From Bartonella sp. ML70XJBT.G (GTDB lineage: Bacteria > Pseudomonadota > Alphaproteobacteria > Rhizobiales > Rhizobiaceae): a stretch of DNA of 64,000 nt. A model generated the notes under the pieces. The model saw only the letters and a list, made by a program, of their open reading frames with translations. It made no database searches and was not told where the DNA came from. The position numbers and the translations under genes were made by a program. The stretch lies in the NCBI RefSeq assembly GCF_028618575.1, contig NZ_JAQITA010000005.1, positions 1-64,000 on the forward strand, in the 5' to 3' direction. Below are positions 29,183 to 38,363 of this stretch, in pieces (within the stretch, counting starts at the first letter, position 1; every line of letters begins with the position of its first letter).

Positions 29183-29535
29183 AATTCACAAGAAATCTCC
29201 GTTGATTAAGAAGTATAATCTTCAAGTTGATTAAGAAGTATAATCTTCAAAAAGTGTAATGGCTTTTAATATCAGCAGTAGAAGGGGAGATTTTAAAAGA
29301 ATTGTTGTCTACTCTAGATGAAGCATTGAGGATAATTTTGAAATTTTAATAAGTGTTAATTTTATTAAAATAAACTCGGTTTTAATGCTTCTTTTTATTT
29401 TTCATAATTTGAGCTAAGTTTATTTTCTCTTAAGTAAGAGATGTCATTCTATCTATTGTAATGATTAAGATTTGATCATTATTTAAATATTATTATTTGT
29501 ATTGCTAGTAGTGCGATGGCTTTAAAATAGAAAGT
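29183..29535. other. 353-bp intergenic region
   Basis: It starts with the tandem 25-bp duplication at 29200. The rest is AT-rich with no gene, terminator or recognisable regulatory motif that I can support. Confidence 0.4.
29200..29249 (+). repeat. Perfect tandem duplication, 2 x 25 bp
   Basis: The unit at 29200-29224 (GTTGATTAAGAAG... ATCTTCAA) is repeated without change at 29225-29249, 18 bases after the regulator gene stop. Confidence 0.9.
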
Positions 29536-31116
29536 TTGTCTTCTTTGACTTTTTTAGAGATTGTTATCAGTTTTACTATATTTTTTTCTATTGCATCTAC
29601 GTTGGCTATTTACACATATGGGCGTTTTATGAAAAACGCTAGGGGAGTGTGTTCTTATGCATTGGCTATTAAGAAAGATGAAACCAAGCTTGACCGTATC
29701 ATAAGCCGATTGGCAGAGGAGACAGATGGGCTAGGAATTGATAAAGATGCTCTTTCACTCATCATTAGTAATTTGGATGCGTTTTGTGTTCGTGTGATAG
29801 GAGCAGCACAGGCTGGTCGTAGTCTTGATCTCATGTATTATATTTGGGATGATGATTTGACAGGGCGTTTACTCTTAAGCGAAATAGTAGAGGCAGCTGA
29901 TCGTGGTGTTCGTGTGCGTCTTCTTTTAGACGATATTAATGCTCAAGCACGTGATCCAGCTTATATTGCCTTGGATAAACATCCACATATTGAAGTGAGA
30001 ATGTTTAATCCAGGGCGATCACGTAAGGGGGGATTACGCCGTGGTTTAGAGATTATATTGCGGGCAATTACTGTAACGCGCAGGATGCATAATAAAGCTT
30101 TCATTGTAGATGGTCGAGTAGCTTTTGTAGGAGGGCGTAATCTTGCCGATTCTTATTTTGACGCTGGTAAAGAATCACATTTTCGAGATTTAGATTTGAT
30201 GTTAATTGGTCCTTCGGTTAAAAAGGTGGAAACCATTTTTGATGAGTTTTGGAATAGCACTGTTGTTTTACCAATTCATACTTTGGTTGTCCCTAAAAGT
30301 GCAAGTGATCTTGGCTATTGGAAGGATAAATTACGTAAGTTTCGTGATTCCAAGGTTGCAAAAGTTTATCTCGACTATGTCAAAGAACATATTCATTTTG
30401 ATTGTTTTATCCAAGCAGGAAATCGGTTATTTTTAGCAGATAAAGTTGTCGTACTCTCTGACCCTCCGGAAAAAGCATTGCGCAAAAAAGCAGGAAATTG
30501 GCTTATGAAGGCACTTTCACAGGTGATTGGTGATGCGAAAAAAACGGTCCAAATTACATCGCCTTATTTTGTTCCAGGTAGAGTAGGTACGCAGAATTTG
30601 AGCAATTTGGTTGCAAAGGGTGTTGATGTCAAAATTCTTACAAATTCCTTAGCAGCCACTGATGTGGCACTGGCACATGGTGGTTATGTACCGTATCGTA
30701 AAGCGTTATTGAAAAGTGGTGTTAAGCTTTATGAGTTAAAACCCGACGGCAATACGCACGGATTACGACTTTTTCGTTCAAGTAAGGCAAGTTTACATAC
30801 TAAAGCTTTTTTAGTTGATCGTAAAACTGCTTTTATTGGTTCTCTAAACTTTGATCCAAGGTCAGCTGCGCTGAATACGGAAATGGGTATCCTTTTTGAA
30901 TGTGCACCGATTACAGCAAGATTAGATTTGCTTTTTTCTGAAGAAACAACTGGTGAAATGAGTTATCACCTCCGTCTTGGTGATAATAACCGTATTTATT
31001 GGGATTTTATTGAAAATGAAAAAAAGCATAGTCTTGATTATGAGCCGGAAAGCAGTTTTTGGCGTCGTGTGTTTGCGAAAATAATAAGTTGGTTACCCAT
31101 TGAATCACAATTGTAG
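29536..31116 (+). CDS. Phospholipase D-like / cardiolipin synthase family membrane protein
   Basis: A protein of about 526 residues with an N-terminal membrane segment (LEIVISFTIFFSIASTLAIYTY) and two PLD domains. HKD motif 1 is M-H-N-K-A-F-I-V-D-G near residue 184 followed by FVGGRNL; HKD motif 2 is L-H-T-K-A-F-L-V-D-R near residue 419 followed by FIGSLNFDPRS. Members make cardiolipin from phosphatidylglycerol or cleave phospholipids. The start is uncertain: TTG 29536 or TTG 29545 keep the membrane segment, while the first ATG (29629) would remove it. No partner gene is next to it; guaB follows after a 140-base gap. Confidence 0.85.
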   Translation: MSSLTFLEIVISFTIFFSIASTLAIYTYGRFMKNARGVCSYALAIKKDETKLDRIISRLAEETDGLGIDKDALSLIISNLDAFCVRVIGAAQAGRSLDLMYYIWDDDLTGRLLLSEIVEAADRGVRVRLLLDDINAQARDPAYIALDKHPHIEVRMFNPGRSRKGGLRRGLEIILRAITVTRRMHNKAFIVDGRVAFVGGRNLADSYFDAGKESHFRDLDLMLIGPSVKKVETIFDEFWNSTVVLPIHTLVVPKSASDLGYWKDKLRKFRDSKVAKVYLDYVKEHIHFDCFIQAGNRLFLADKVVVLSDPPEKALRKKAGNWLMKALSQVIGDAKKTVQITSPYFVPGRVGTQNLSNLVAKGVDVKILTNSLAATDVALAHGGYVPYRKALLKSGVKLYELKPDGNTHGLRLFRSSKASLHTKAFLVDRKTAFIGSLNFDPRSAALNTEMGILFECAPITARLDLLFSEETTGEMSYHLRLGDNNRIYWDFIENEKKHSLDYEPESSFWRRVFAKIISWLPIESQL

Positions 31117-31256
31117 ATTTTATAAACTGTCATTAAAGATTATTTTTCTTTTCATTTTTTTTGTGGCATGGCATAATTTCCTGCCAATCCACAACGTCTG
31201 AGAACCGCAGTTGTATCAAACTACTTGCGGTGTTTTATTATAAAAGGAATTTGGCT

Positions 31257-32756
31257 ATGGCAAAGATTGTTGAAACGGCGACAGGTGTATTGGCATTGAC
31301 TTTTGATGATGTGCTTTTACAGCCTGGTCATTCTCTTGTTATGCCTAGTCAAGTAGATTTGAGAACGCGTGTTGCAGCTGATATCACACTAAATTTGCCG
31401 TTGCTTTCTGCTGCGATGGATACTGTAACAGAATCGCGCTTGGCTATTGCTATGGCTCAAGCTGGTGGTCTTGGTGTTATCCATCGTAATATGTCTCCTA
31501 CAGAGCAAGCTGAAGAAGTTCGTCAGGTAAAAAAGTTTGAATCTGGTATGGTTGTTAATCCAGTAACAATTGGGCCAGATGCAACACTTGAAGAAGCAAA
31601 AGCTTTGATGCGTTCTCATGCTATTTCGGGTATTCCGGTCGTTGAAAATGGTGCTAAAGGTGAGACTGCGGGACGGCTTGTTGGCATTTTAACGAATAGA
31701 GATGTGCGTTTTGCATCGGATCCAAAACAAAAAATTTATGAATTGATGACTCATGAAAATTTGATAACCGTGCATGAAAATGTCCAACTTAGTGAGGCAA
31801 AGTATCTTTTACATCATCACCGGATTGAAAAGTTGTTGGTTGTGGATGGACAAAATCGTTGTGTTGGTTTGATAACAGTGAAGGATATTGAAAAAGCACA
31901 ATTAAATCCAAATGCCGCTAAAGATTCTCAGGGTCGCTTGCGTGTTGGCGCTGCCAGTAGTGTGGGGAATGATGGGATTGAACGGGCTGAACGACTTATT
32001 GATGCAGGTGTTGATGTCCTAGTGATTGACACAGCGCATGGGCATTCTCAACGTGTACTAGAGACCGTTGAGCGAATTAAAAAAATGGCGTGTTCTCCAG
32101 CTGTTATTGCTGGTAATGTAGCGACTTCTCAAGCAACACAAGCATTAATTGATAGTGGTGCAGATGCGGTAAAAGTTGGTATTGGTCCTGGTTCTATTTG
32201 CACGACACGAATTGTTGCAGGGGTTGGTGTACCACAACTTGCAGCCATTATGAATGCTGCTGAAGTTGCTGAAAAAGCGGGTATTCCTGTGATTGCGGAT
32301 GGCGGGATTAAAGCTTCGGGGGATTTTGCTAAAGCTTTAGCAGGTGGGGCTTGTGCTGCTATGATTGGTTCTCTTTTAGCAGGTACAGATGAAAGTCCTG
32401 GCGAAGTTTACCTTTATCAAGGGCGATCTTTTAAAGCTTATCGCGGTATGGGATCCGTTGGTGCTATGGCAAGGGGATCGGCAGATCGCTATTTTCAGGA
32501 TGAAGTGCGTGATGAACTGAAATTGGTTCCTGAAGGTGTAGAGGGGCAAGTAGCTTATAAAGGCCCTATCGCATCGGTCTTACATCAACTTGCTGGTGGA
32601 TTGCGTGCCTCAATGGGCTATGTTGGAGCGAAGGATTTGGCAGAGTTTCGTGAAAAAGCGACATTTGTTCGTATCACCAATGCCGGACTTCATGAAAGCC
32701 ATACACATGATGTTGCTATCACACGGGAGAGTCCTAATTACCGTGGCCCTGTCTGA
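31257..32756 (+). CDS. guaB: Inosine-5'-monophosphate dehydrogenase
   Basis: A 499-residue enzyme oxidising IMP to XMP with NAD, the committed step to GMP. The TIM barrel begins [11 protein letters not shown], a CBS pair is inserted at about residues 95-215, and the active-site loop [11 protein letters not shown] carries the catalytic Cys near residue 310. The flap [10 protein letters not shown] lies near 398. ATG 31257 is chosen because AAAGGAAT lies upstream and [10 protein letters not shown] is the usual start; the frame runs further 5' without conserved sequence. guaA, the next pathway enzyme, is 3 kb away on the same strand. Confidence 0.97.
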   Translation: MAKIVETATGVLALTFDDVLLQPGHSLVMPSQVDLRTRVAADITLNLPLLSAAMDTVTESRLAIAMAQAGGLGVIHRNMSPTEQAEEVRQVKKFESGMVVNPVTIGPDATLEEAKALMRSHAISGIPVVENGAKGETAGRLVGILTNRDVRFASDPKQKIYELMTHENLITVHENVQLSEAKYLLHHHRIEKLLVVDGQNRCVGLITVKDIEKAQLNPNAAKDSQGRLRVGAASSVGNDGIERAERLIDAGVDVLVIDTAHGHSQRVLETVERIKKMACSPAVIAGNVATSQATQALIDSGADAVKVGIGPGSICTTRIVAGVGVPQLAAIMNAAEVAEKAGIPVIADGGIKASGDFAKALAGGACAAMIGSLLAGTDESPGEVYLYQGRSFKAYRGMGSVGAMARGSADRYFQDEVRDELKLVPEGVEGQVAYKGPIASVLHQLAGGLRASMGYVGAKDLAEFREKATFVRITNAGLHESHTHDVAITRESPNYRGPV

Positions 32757-32860
32757 TGTATGAACGCATAGAGCTATGTGACATGGTATATAATCTTTTG
32801 AGAAAATGCAGCGAGGCTATCATTTTTCTCTTTATTATTTCGTTTAATAACTCTAAAAGG

Positions 32861-32893
32861 GAAAGAATTGGAGGCTAATATTCCAATTCTTTC
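32861..32893. terminator. Terminator-like hairpin between guaB and the 49-residue gene
   Basis: GAAAGAATTGGA (32861-32872) pairs perfectly with TCCAATTCTTTC (32882-32893) around a nine-base loop. It lies between two converging genes. On the minus strand it is followed by CCCTTTTAG; on the plus strand by TGTGTGTT. The T tracts are weak, so its efficiency is uncertain. Confidence 0.55.
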
Positions 32894-32918
32894 TGTGTGT
32901 TATACGAAAGTAAGGGAA

Positions 32919-33068
32919 TTAACTTTTTGTTGTCTTCCGCGCTGACTTTGACGCACGTTGGCGAGTGTTAGCCTGATCACTTTGGATGGATTTCTTTCCA
33001 TTGTTTGAGGGCATTGTATTGTGACGGCTTTTAGATGAAGTTGTTTTTCCATTATTATAAGTGTTCAT
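32919..33068 (-). CDS. Small basic Ser/Thr/Lys-rich protein, 49 residues, function unknown
   Basis: A short frame that automated length cut-offs would skip. ATG at 33068 (minus) is preceded by AAAAGGAGAAAATA, a strong Shine-Dalgarno at good spacing. It encodes MNTYNNGKTTSSKSRH at the start and ends QRASKSARKTTKS, 49 residues with about a dozen Lys/Arg and only two acidic-side residues or fewer. It is probably disordered and could bind nucleic acid, but that is inference from composition only. A hairpin follows 26 bases after the stop. No known family comes to mind. Confidence 0.6.
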   Translation of the reverse strand: MNTYNNGKTTSSKSRHNTMPSNNGKKSIQSDQANTRQRASKSARKTTKS

Positions 33069-33364
33069 TATTTTCTCCTTTTAAATTATCTGGCTTAAAA
33101 CCAGTATAGTAAAAACGGTCGTGCCAAATAGTGGTTCCAAGCCTTTTCTAAAAAGTTAATATTTCTTGAAGAATAATATGGGCGTGCTGGCCTTAAGCGG
33201 AGTGTTTTTGCATCTTTTCAGAAAGGTAGCATTTTCAAGATAGAGAGATATTGGGTGTCAAATACTGTTTATAGAAAGCTGTAAAAATTTAATTAACGAG
33301 GATTTCAGGAGAGAATAATTTCTGCCTATCTTATAAGGCGCGTGCTTATTTTGTTATCTGTAAA

Positions 33365-33598
33365 TTAATATAAAAGCCTAATACAGCCGTATGTTTGAGA
33401 TAAAATTGAGACAAAGAAGAGTTTTGTAAACAATTCTAGCTTTTGTATAGCAAATAAGGGAAAGTACACATCATATTTCTGTTTGAGTAATCTCTCAAAC
33501 AGGAAGACAGTCTCATTTGGAGAGGAGATAAAGCCGTAGACCTTGAACTCAATTGCTCTGTTTCCCACCATTCTTTCATTCAGCTTGACTACTTTCAT
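33365..33598 (-). pseudogene. Possible remnant of a phage antirepressor-like gene
   Basis: A 77-codon frame begins MKVVKLNERMVGNRAIE. This resembles, from memory, the leader of AntA/AntB-type phage antirepressors of Bartonella and other bacteria (LNERxxGN, then a V-N-A-R-E-L-H block). The conserved block after it is not seen; the frame continues with unrelated sequence (VYGFISSPNETVFLFERLL) and stops early. I therefore call it a broken remnant with low confidence. It could be chance. Confidence 0.28.
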
Positions 33599-33673
33599 AA
33601 ATATCTACAGCAATATTTCCTAAATAACCCAGATGACACATTATTTCACATTTTTCTTTGTTTCGTTTTTTAG

Positions 33674-34085
33674 TAAGGGTATGCCCTTCATATAAAACAG
33701 AATACCATTGTATTGCCAATTCACGTGTTTTTTAAAAGAAACCTTTCTTAATGCACCAAAGCACATTTCACTAAGGCATTGGTGAATGTTATAAGGATAA
33801 AACCGTATCATTATCTCATTGCTTATGAAGGAGTAACCGGCACTCTCATATTATTTCTCTCAATGTTGTGAGAGTTTTCGGCATTTAAGAGCGTTTATGA
33901 GAGGTATTTTTACTCTTTTTTTTAAGTCTTTTTATCCAGCGCGAACTTTGCTTGTAATATGCAAGCAAGTAATTTGTTTGATTCAACATGAGGGAGATTT
34001 AAAATAAGCAAAACTTACGATATTCAGGACTTCTATTCCACAAACAAATAAATAATTATGATTATAAATCAATATATTAATATAT
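33674..34085 (+). repeat. Decayed dispersed repeat, copy B
   Basis: It aligns with 26668-27080 over its whole length and with 21683-21945 over the right part. Shared words include CATATAAAACAGAATACC, CTTATGAAGGAG, TTTATGAGAGGTAT, GAGATTTAAAAT and ATGATTATAAATCAATAT. No open frame of useful length is left. Confidence 0.6.
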
Positions 34086-34338
34086 ATTTGGAAAGGTTTT
34101 TAAGAAGATATCTTACTTTGCAGGATTAAGATAAAATATATCTATTTTAGAATGAGGGGAATGTAAACGGATAGCAGGTGAAATGAAGATTTTGAAATGC
34201 TAAATAAAGCGTGATCAGAATCATTTAGTTTTCAATGTAAATTTTGTAGAATTTTGAGAAATTCCATTGGCGTTGAGAAAGATAATTTATTTTGACTTAA
34301 CTATTGAGAGATTTGTAAAAATTCAATGGGAGAAATGA

Positions 34339-35625
34339 ATGCGCTTAGGTGGCCGTTTGCGTGCAGCAATGGATATCCTACAAGAGATAGAAACGCGGCA
34401 CTACTCAGCAAGCGAAGCTTTAAAAGCTTGGGGGCTTTCTCATCGTTTTGCTGGTGCAAGTGATCGTGCAGCAATTGGTACAATTGTTTATGATGTTTTA
34501 AGAAGACGTTATTCTTTACAATGGCGTATGGAGAGTGATGATATTCGGGATAGCGTTTTTGGTACTTTGTTAGACATTGGAACAATGACCATTGAACAAA
34601 TTGATGGTGAATTAGCAGGAGATCGATTTGCTCCACAGCTTTTAGGAATGAAGCAGCGCCAATCATGGCAAAAACGGCGATTGGAGGCTGCGCCCGACTA
34701 TATTCGTGGTGATATTCCCAAATGGTGTAAAACACATCTGTATCCTGTATTTTCTGAAAATTGGGTCGTGGAAGCTGCTGCGTTAGCAACACGTCCTCCT
34801 TTAGATTTACGTGTAAATAGTTTAAAGGCAACGTCAGAGAAGGTTTTACAAGAATTAGTAAATACCAAACTTCAACCGCTTTCATGGTTTCCGCAAGCTT
34901 TAAGAATTGCGCCGCTTGAAAAATTTGCACGTCATCCCAATCTTCAAGTTGAACCAGCCTTTCAGAAGGGGCATTTTGAAATACAGGATTTAGGATCTCA
35001 GATTGTTGGCTATCTTGTCGAAGCAAAAGCCAATATGCAGGTCTTGGATTATTGTGCTGGAGCTGGTGGAAAAACCTTAGCTTTAGCTGCGAGTATGAAA
35101 AATCAAGGGCAAATTTATGCTTATGATTCAAATGAAGCCCGTTTGGCTCCTCTTTTTGAACGTCTTCGCCGTGCTGGTGTTCACAATGTACAGCCACTTA
35201 GGTATACAGAAGCATTAAAGCCGTTAGTAGGTCAAATGGATATCGTTTTACTAGATGCTCCATGTAGCGGGACAGGAACATGGCGGCGGCGGCCAGATAC
35301 GAAATGGCGCTTGACACTAGAACAGGTAAGACAACGCCAAATAGAACAGAAGACTATTATGCATGAGGCTATAAATTATCTTAAACCAAACGGGCGTTTA
35401 GTCTACATTACATGCTCTCTTTTTGTGGATGAAAATGAGAACCAAATTTTTCGTTTTCTACAACAGCATTGCAGTTTTTATCCAATAAATATGCAGGCTC
35501 TTTGGCAGCAATATTTCAGTTCTTCACCGGTGCAACCGATTTTTTCAAATTATGGACTCATCTTATCGCCAGCAACAACAAAAACAGATGGTTTCTTTTT
35601 ATCTGTGTTGCAAAAAAGACATTGA
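34339..35625 (+). CDS. rsmB: 16S rRNA (cytosine-C5)-methyltransferase RsmB family
   Basis: A 428-residue SAM-dependent RNA m5C methyltransferase. The N-terminal NusB-like domain covers about residues 1-145. The methyltransferase domain has VLDYCAGAGGKTLALAA near residue 235, LLDAPCSGTGTWRRRPD near 308 (first catalytic Cys) and L-V-Y-I-T-C-S-L-F near 355 (second Cys). RsmB methylates C967 of 16S rRNA. The start ATG 34339 follows GGGAGAA. A 298-codon open frame runs antisense through this gene and is a shadow. Confidence 0.9.
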   Translation: MRLGGRLRAAMDILQEIETRHYSASEALKAWGLSHRFAGASDRAAIGTIVYDVLRRRYSLQWRMESDDIRDSVFGTLLDIGTMTIEQIDGELAGDRFAPQLLGMKQRQSWQKRRLEAAPDYIRGDIPKWCKTHLYPVFSENWVVEAAALATRPPLDLRVNSLKATSEKVLQELVNTKLQPLSWFPQALRIAPLEKFARHPNLQVEPAFQKGHFEIQDLGSQIVGYLVEAKANMQVLDYCAGAGGKTLALAASMKNQGQIYAYDSNEARLAPLFERLRRAGVHNVQPLRYTEALKPLVGQMDIVLLDAPCSGTGTWRRRPDTKWRLTLEQVRQRQIEQKTIMHEAINYLKPNGRLVYITCSLFVDENENQIFRFLQQHCSFYPINMQALWQQYFSSSPVQPIFSNYGLILSPATTKTDGFFLSVLQKRH

Positions 35626-35756
35626 GATCTCTTTTCGCATTTTTTATCTTTAAATTTTACGGGAAGAACCTTTTTTTAAGTGAAGAGGCTTGTGAAAAGA
35701 AAAAGATTGAATAATAAATCTTATTTGTTCTCTCTTAAATGATTGATTGGTTTTCT

Positions 35757-37313
35757 ATGAGCGTAGTACATTCAGACACTGTTCTTATTATCGATTTTGG
35801 TTCACAAGTGACACAACTTATTGCACGGCGGGTGCGAGCAATGGGTGTTTATTGTGAAATTGTCCCTTTTCAGTCTGCGTTAGAAGGCATGCAAAGGATA
35901 AGCCCTAAAGCTGTTATTTTATCGGGTAGTCCCTATTCAGTTATTGATGATGGTTCACCGCGTGTTCCGATGGAAATTTTTGCAAGGGGTATTCCAATTC
36001 TTGGTATTTGTTATGGCGAACAAGTGATGTGTGTTCAGCTTGGGGGAAATGTTGAAGCTGGACATGAGCGTGAATTTGGACGTGCTTTGTTGGAGGTACA
36101 AGAAGAGAGTTCACTTTTTGATGGTGTGTGGGAAAAGGGTTCTTGTTATCAAGTATGGATGAGTCACGGTGACCGTGTGACGGCTTTGCCAGAAGGTTTT
36201 CGTGTCATAGCAACCTCAAAAGGTGCTCCCTATGCTGCTATTGCGGATGAAAAAAGGCGCTTTTACGCAGTGCAGTTTCATCCTGAAGTTGTTCATACAC
36301 CGGATGGTACAAAACTTTTGCAAAACTTTGTTCATAAAGTTTCTGGTCTTAAGGGCGATTGGTCCATGGCTTCTTATCGTGAGCAGGCAATTGCTAAGAT
36401 ACAACAGAAAGTTGGAAAGAGTCGTGTCGTTTGCGGTCTTTCAGGTGGTGTGGATTCGTCAGTTGTAGCTGTGCTCCTCCATGAAGCCATAGGAGATCAA
36501 CTCACATGTATTTTGGTAGATCATGGATTGATGCGCAAGAATGAAGCACAAGAAGTGCTCACACTCTTTCGTGATCATTATAATATAGAGCTTATTCATG
36601 TTAATGCAGCCAACATGTTTCTCAGTGCTCTAGAAGGAGAGACAGATCCAGAAAAAAAGCGCAAAACAATTGGTCGCCTTTTTATTGAAGTTTTTGAAGA
36701 AGAAACCAAAAAGATTGGCGGCGCGGAATTTTTAGCACAGGGTACGCTCTATCCAGATGTCATTGAGAGTGTTTCAGCCATTGGTAAATCGGTAACAATT
36801 AAAAGCCATCATAATGTGGGCGGCTTACCGGAACAAATGAACATGAAACTTGTAGAACCGTTGCGTGAACTATTTAAGGATGAGGTTCGCGTGCTAGGGC
36901 GAGAATTAGGATTACCTGAGCAGTTTATTGGGCGTCACCCTTTTCCAGGTCCTGGTCTTGCAATTCGCTGTCCAGGAGCAGTGACACGTGAAAAATTAGA
37001 AATCTTACGTGAGGCAGACGCTATTTATCTTGATGAAATTCGTAAAGCGGGGCTTTATGATGAAATTTGGCAGGCTTTTGCTGTGCTTCTTCCTGTTCAG
37101 ACCGTTGGTGTGATGGGTGATGGACGCACTTATGAATTTGTTTGTGCCCTTCGCGCCGTGACATCTGTAGATGGAATGACAGCTGATTTTTATCCCTATG
37201 ATATGGCGTTTTTAAGTAAAACAGCAGCGCGCATTATTAACGAAGTAAGGGGTATTAATCGTGTTGTTTATGATATAACTTCAAAACCGCCCAGTACTAT
37301 TGAGTGGGAATGA
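35757..37313 (+). CDS. guaA: GMP synthase (glutamine-hydrolysing)
   Basis: A 518-residue enzyme aminating XMP to GMP. The class I amidotransferase domain has the nucleophile Cys in [11 protein letters not shown] near residue 84 and FHPEVVHT near 177. The ATP-pyrophosphatase P-loop is [13 protein letters not shown] near 227. The C-terminal dimerisation domain ends [12 protein letters not shown] 35757 (MSVVHSD) gives the usual length; ATG 35739 would add six residues. The last 70 bases are partly repeated 118 bases downstream (see the repeat at 37359). Confidence 0.97.
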   Translation: MSVVHSDTVLIIDFGSQVTQLIARRVRAMGVYCEIVPFQSALEGMQRISPKAVILSGSPYSVIDDGSPRVPMEIFARGIPILGICYGEQVMCVQLGGNVEAGHEREFGRALLEVQEESSLFDGVWEKGSCYQVWMSHGDRVTALPEGFRVIATSKGAPYAAIADEKRRFYAVQFHPEVVHTPDGTKLLQNFVHKVSGLKGDWSMASYREQAIAKIQQKVGKSRVVCGLSGGVDSSVVAVLLHEAIGDQLTCILVDHGLMRKNEAQEVLTLFRDHYNIELIHVNAANMFLSALEGETDPEKKRKTIGRLFIEVFEEETKKIGGAEFLAQGTLYPDVIESVSAIGKSVTIKSHHNVGGLPEQMNMKLVEPLRELFKDEVRVLGRELGLPEQFIGRHPFPGPGLAIRCPGAVTREKLEILREADAIYLDEIRKAGLYDEIWQAFAVLLPVQTVGVMGDGRTYEFVCALRAVTSVDGMTADFYPYDMAFLSKTAARIINEVRGINRVVYDITSKPPSTIEWE

Positions 37314-37358
37314 TTGAAATGAAATAAAATATAAACCTTATTGCACTATGATGATGAG

Positions 37359-37420
37359 CGAAGGAGAGAGCATTAATCGTGTTGTGTATGGTATAATTCC
37401 AAAGTCATTTCAGAAATGAG
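37359..37420 (+). repeat. Degenerate second copy of the guaA 3' end (possible att scar)
   Basis: At a constant offset of 118 bases this region repeats guaA 37241-37302: CGAAG, then ATTAATCGTGTTGT in both, then TATG-x-TATAA. About three quarters of the bases are identical over the first 50. guaA 3' ends are known integration targets for genomic islands, so this could be the far attachment site of an element since lost; a plain local duplication is the alternative. Confidence 0.6.
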
Positions 37421-37533
37421 AGTATTGTTTAAAATTTGATTTTCAGAAGAGTAAACAAAAAAACATTTTTTAAAATCACTGTCTAATCAGTATGAATTAA
37501 TATCATTTAAAATTGAGAAGTGTGAAATTTTGC

Positions 37534-38256
37534 ATGCCTGAGAAAAAAATTGTTGCACACCGTGGTGGAGCGCACCTTTATCCTGAAAATACCCTTTCTA
37601 CATTTCGTAACGCTATAACGTTAGGTGTTGATGAAATTGAATGCGATGTTCATTTGCTTAAAAGCGGTGAAGTGGTTGTATTTCATGATTTTCGTCTAGA
37701 ACAACTTGTTGGGAAAACAGGATATATTCATGATATTGATAATGAAACACGCAAACAACTCTGCGTAAGAGGAAGTATGGAAGCACCTCCTTTACTAGAA
37801 GAAGTTCTTGATCTTTTAGCGCCCACCAACGTTGCCTTACATCTTGAAATTAAAACATGTGGTGAGGTTGAGCGTGAGAAAATTTTATCTCAAAAAGCAC
37901 TCTCATTGATAAAAAGTAGAAATTTAGGAGAACGTGTTTCTGCAATCAGTTTTGATCCTACAAGCCTTCGTCCCTTTATTGAAGCAGGAATAACATCTGG
38001 ACCATGTCTTGATAGCTTTTCCGGTAATATGGACCATCATTTTTCTGAGTGGAAACAATTGGGATATGCTGATTTGAGTGTAGATGGCTCCACTGTTCCA
38101 CAGAACTTTATTGAATCTGCCCTTGAATCTGGCTTTACTGTGGGGGTATGGACAATTAATGGGAAAGCTCGACTATCGCATTGGCTAGATATGCCTGTTC
38201 ATTATATCACTACAGATCAACCGGACCTAGCTTTACAATTGCGTGCACAAAGATAA
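37534..38256 (+). CDS. ugpQ: Glycerophosphodiester phosphodiesterase (GDPD family, UgpQ-like)
   Basis: A 240-residue enzyme splitting glycerophosphodiesters into sn-glycerol-3-phosphate and an alcohol. Family marks are IVAHRGGAHLYPENTL near residues 5-20, GVDEIECDVHLLKSGEVVVFHD near 31-52 (catalytic His and Glu/Asp; quoted as the region) and HLEIKT near 110. No signal peptide, so it acts in the cytosol as UgpQ does. ATG 37534 is the first ATG of the conserved part; a TTG at 37513 is possible. It faces the ugpBAEC genes, which supply its substrates. Confidence 0.92.
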   Translation: MPEKKIVAHRGGAHLYPENTLSTFRNAITLGVDEIECDVHLLKSGEVVVFHDFRLEQLVGKTGYIHDIDNETRKQLCVRGSMEAPPLLEEVLDLLAPTNVALHLEIKTCGEVEREKILSQKALSLIKSRNLGERVSAISFDPTSLRPFIEAGITSGPCLDSFSGNMDHHFSEWKQLGYADLSVDGSTVPQNFIESALESGFTVGVWTINGKARLSHWLDMPVHYITTDQPDLALQLRAQR

Positions 38257-38363
38257 ATATATATCCATCAAAACTTTACCCTCCTAGCAGAAATGGAATT
38301 AATAGGAGGGAGGTAAGAAACACTCTCTGATGATATTTATAAGATTAAAAGTCTCTACTTTAT

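Larger units (their letters stand above)
33069..34338. other. 1.27-kb intergenic region with gene remnant and decayed repeat
   Basis: It contains a possible antirepressor remnant (33365-33598, minus) and copy B of the dispersed repeat (33674-34085). The remaining sequence is AT-rich with no supportable gene. The promoter of rsmB should lie in the last 200 bases. Confidence 0.5.

Noticed and set aside
34301-35197. 298-codon minus-strand open frame
   Set aside because: It runs antisense to rsmB, whose SAM and Cys motifs are clear. Its composition (many His, Gln, Leu) is that of a reverse-strand shadow.
38279-38310. Hairpin CCCTCCTA / TAGGAGGG between ugpQ and ugpC as a terminator
   Set aside because: The stem is perfect but the loop is 16 bases and no T tract follows on either strand, so a terminator call is not supported.
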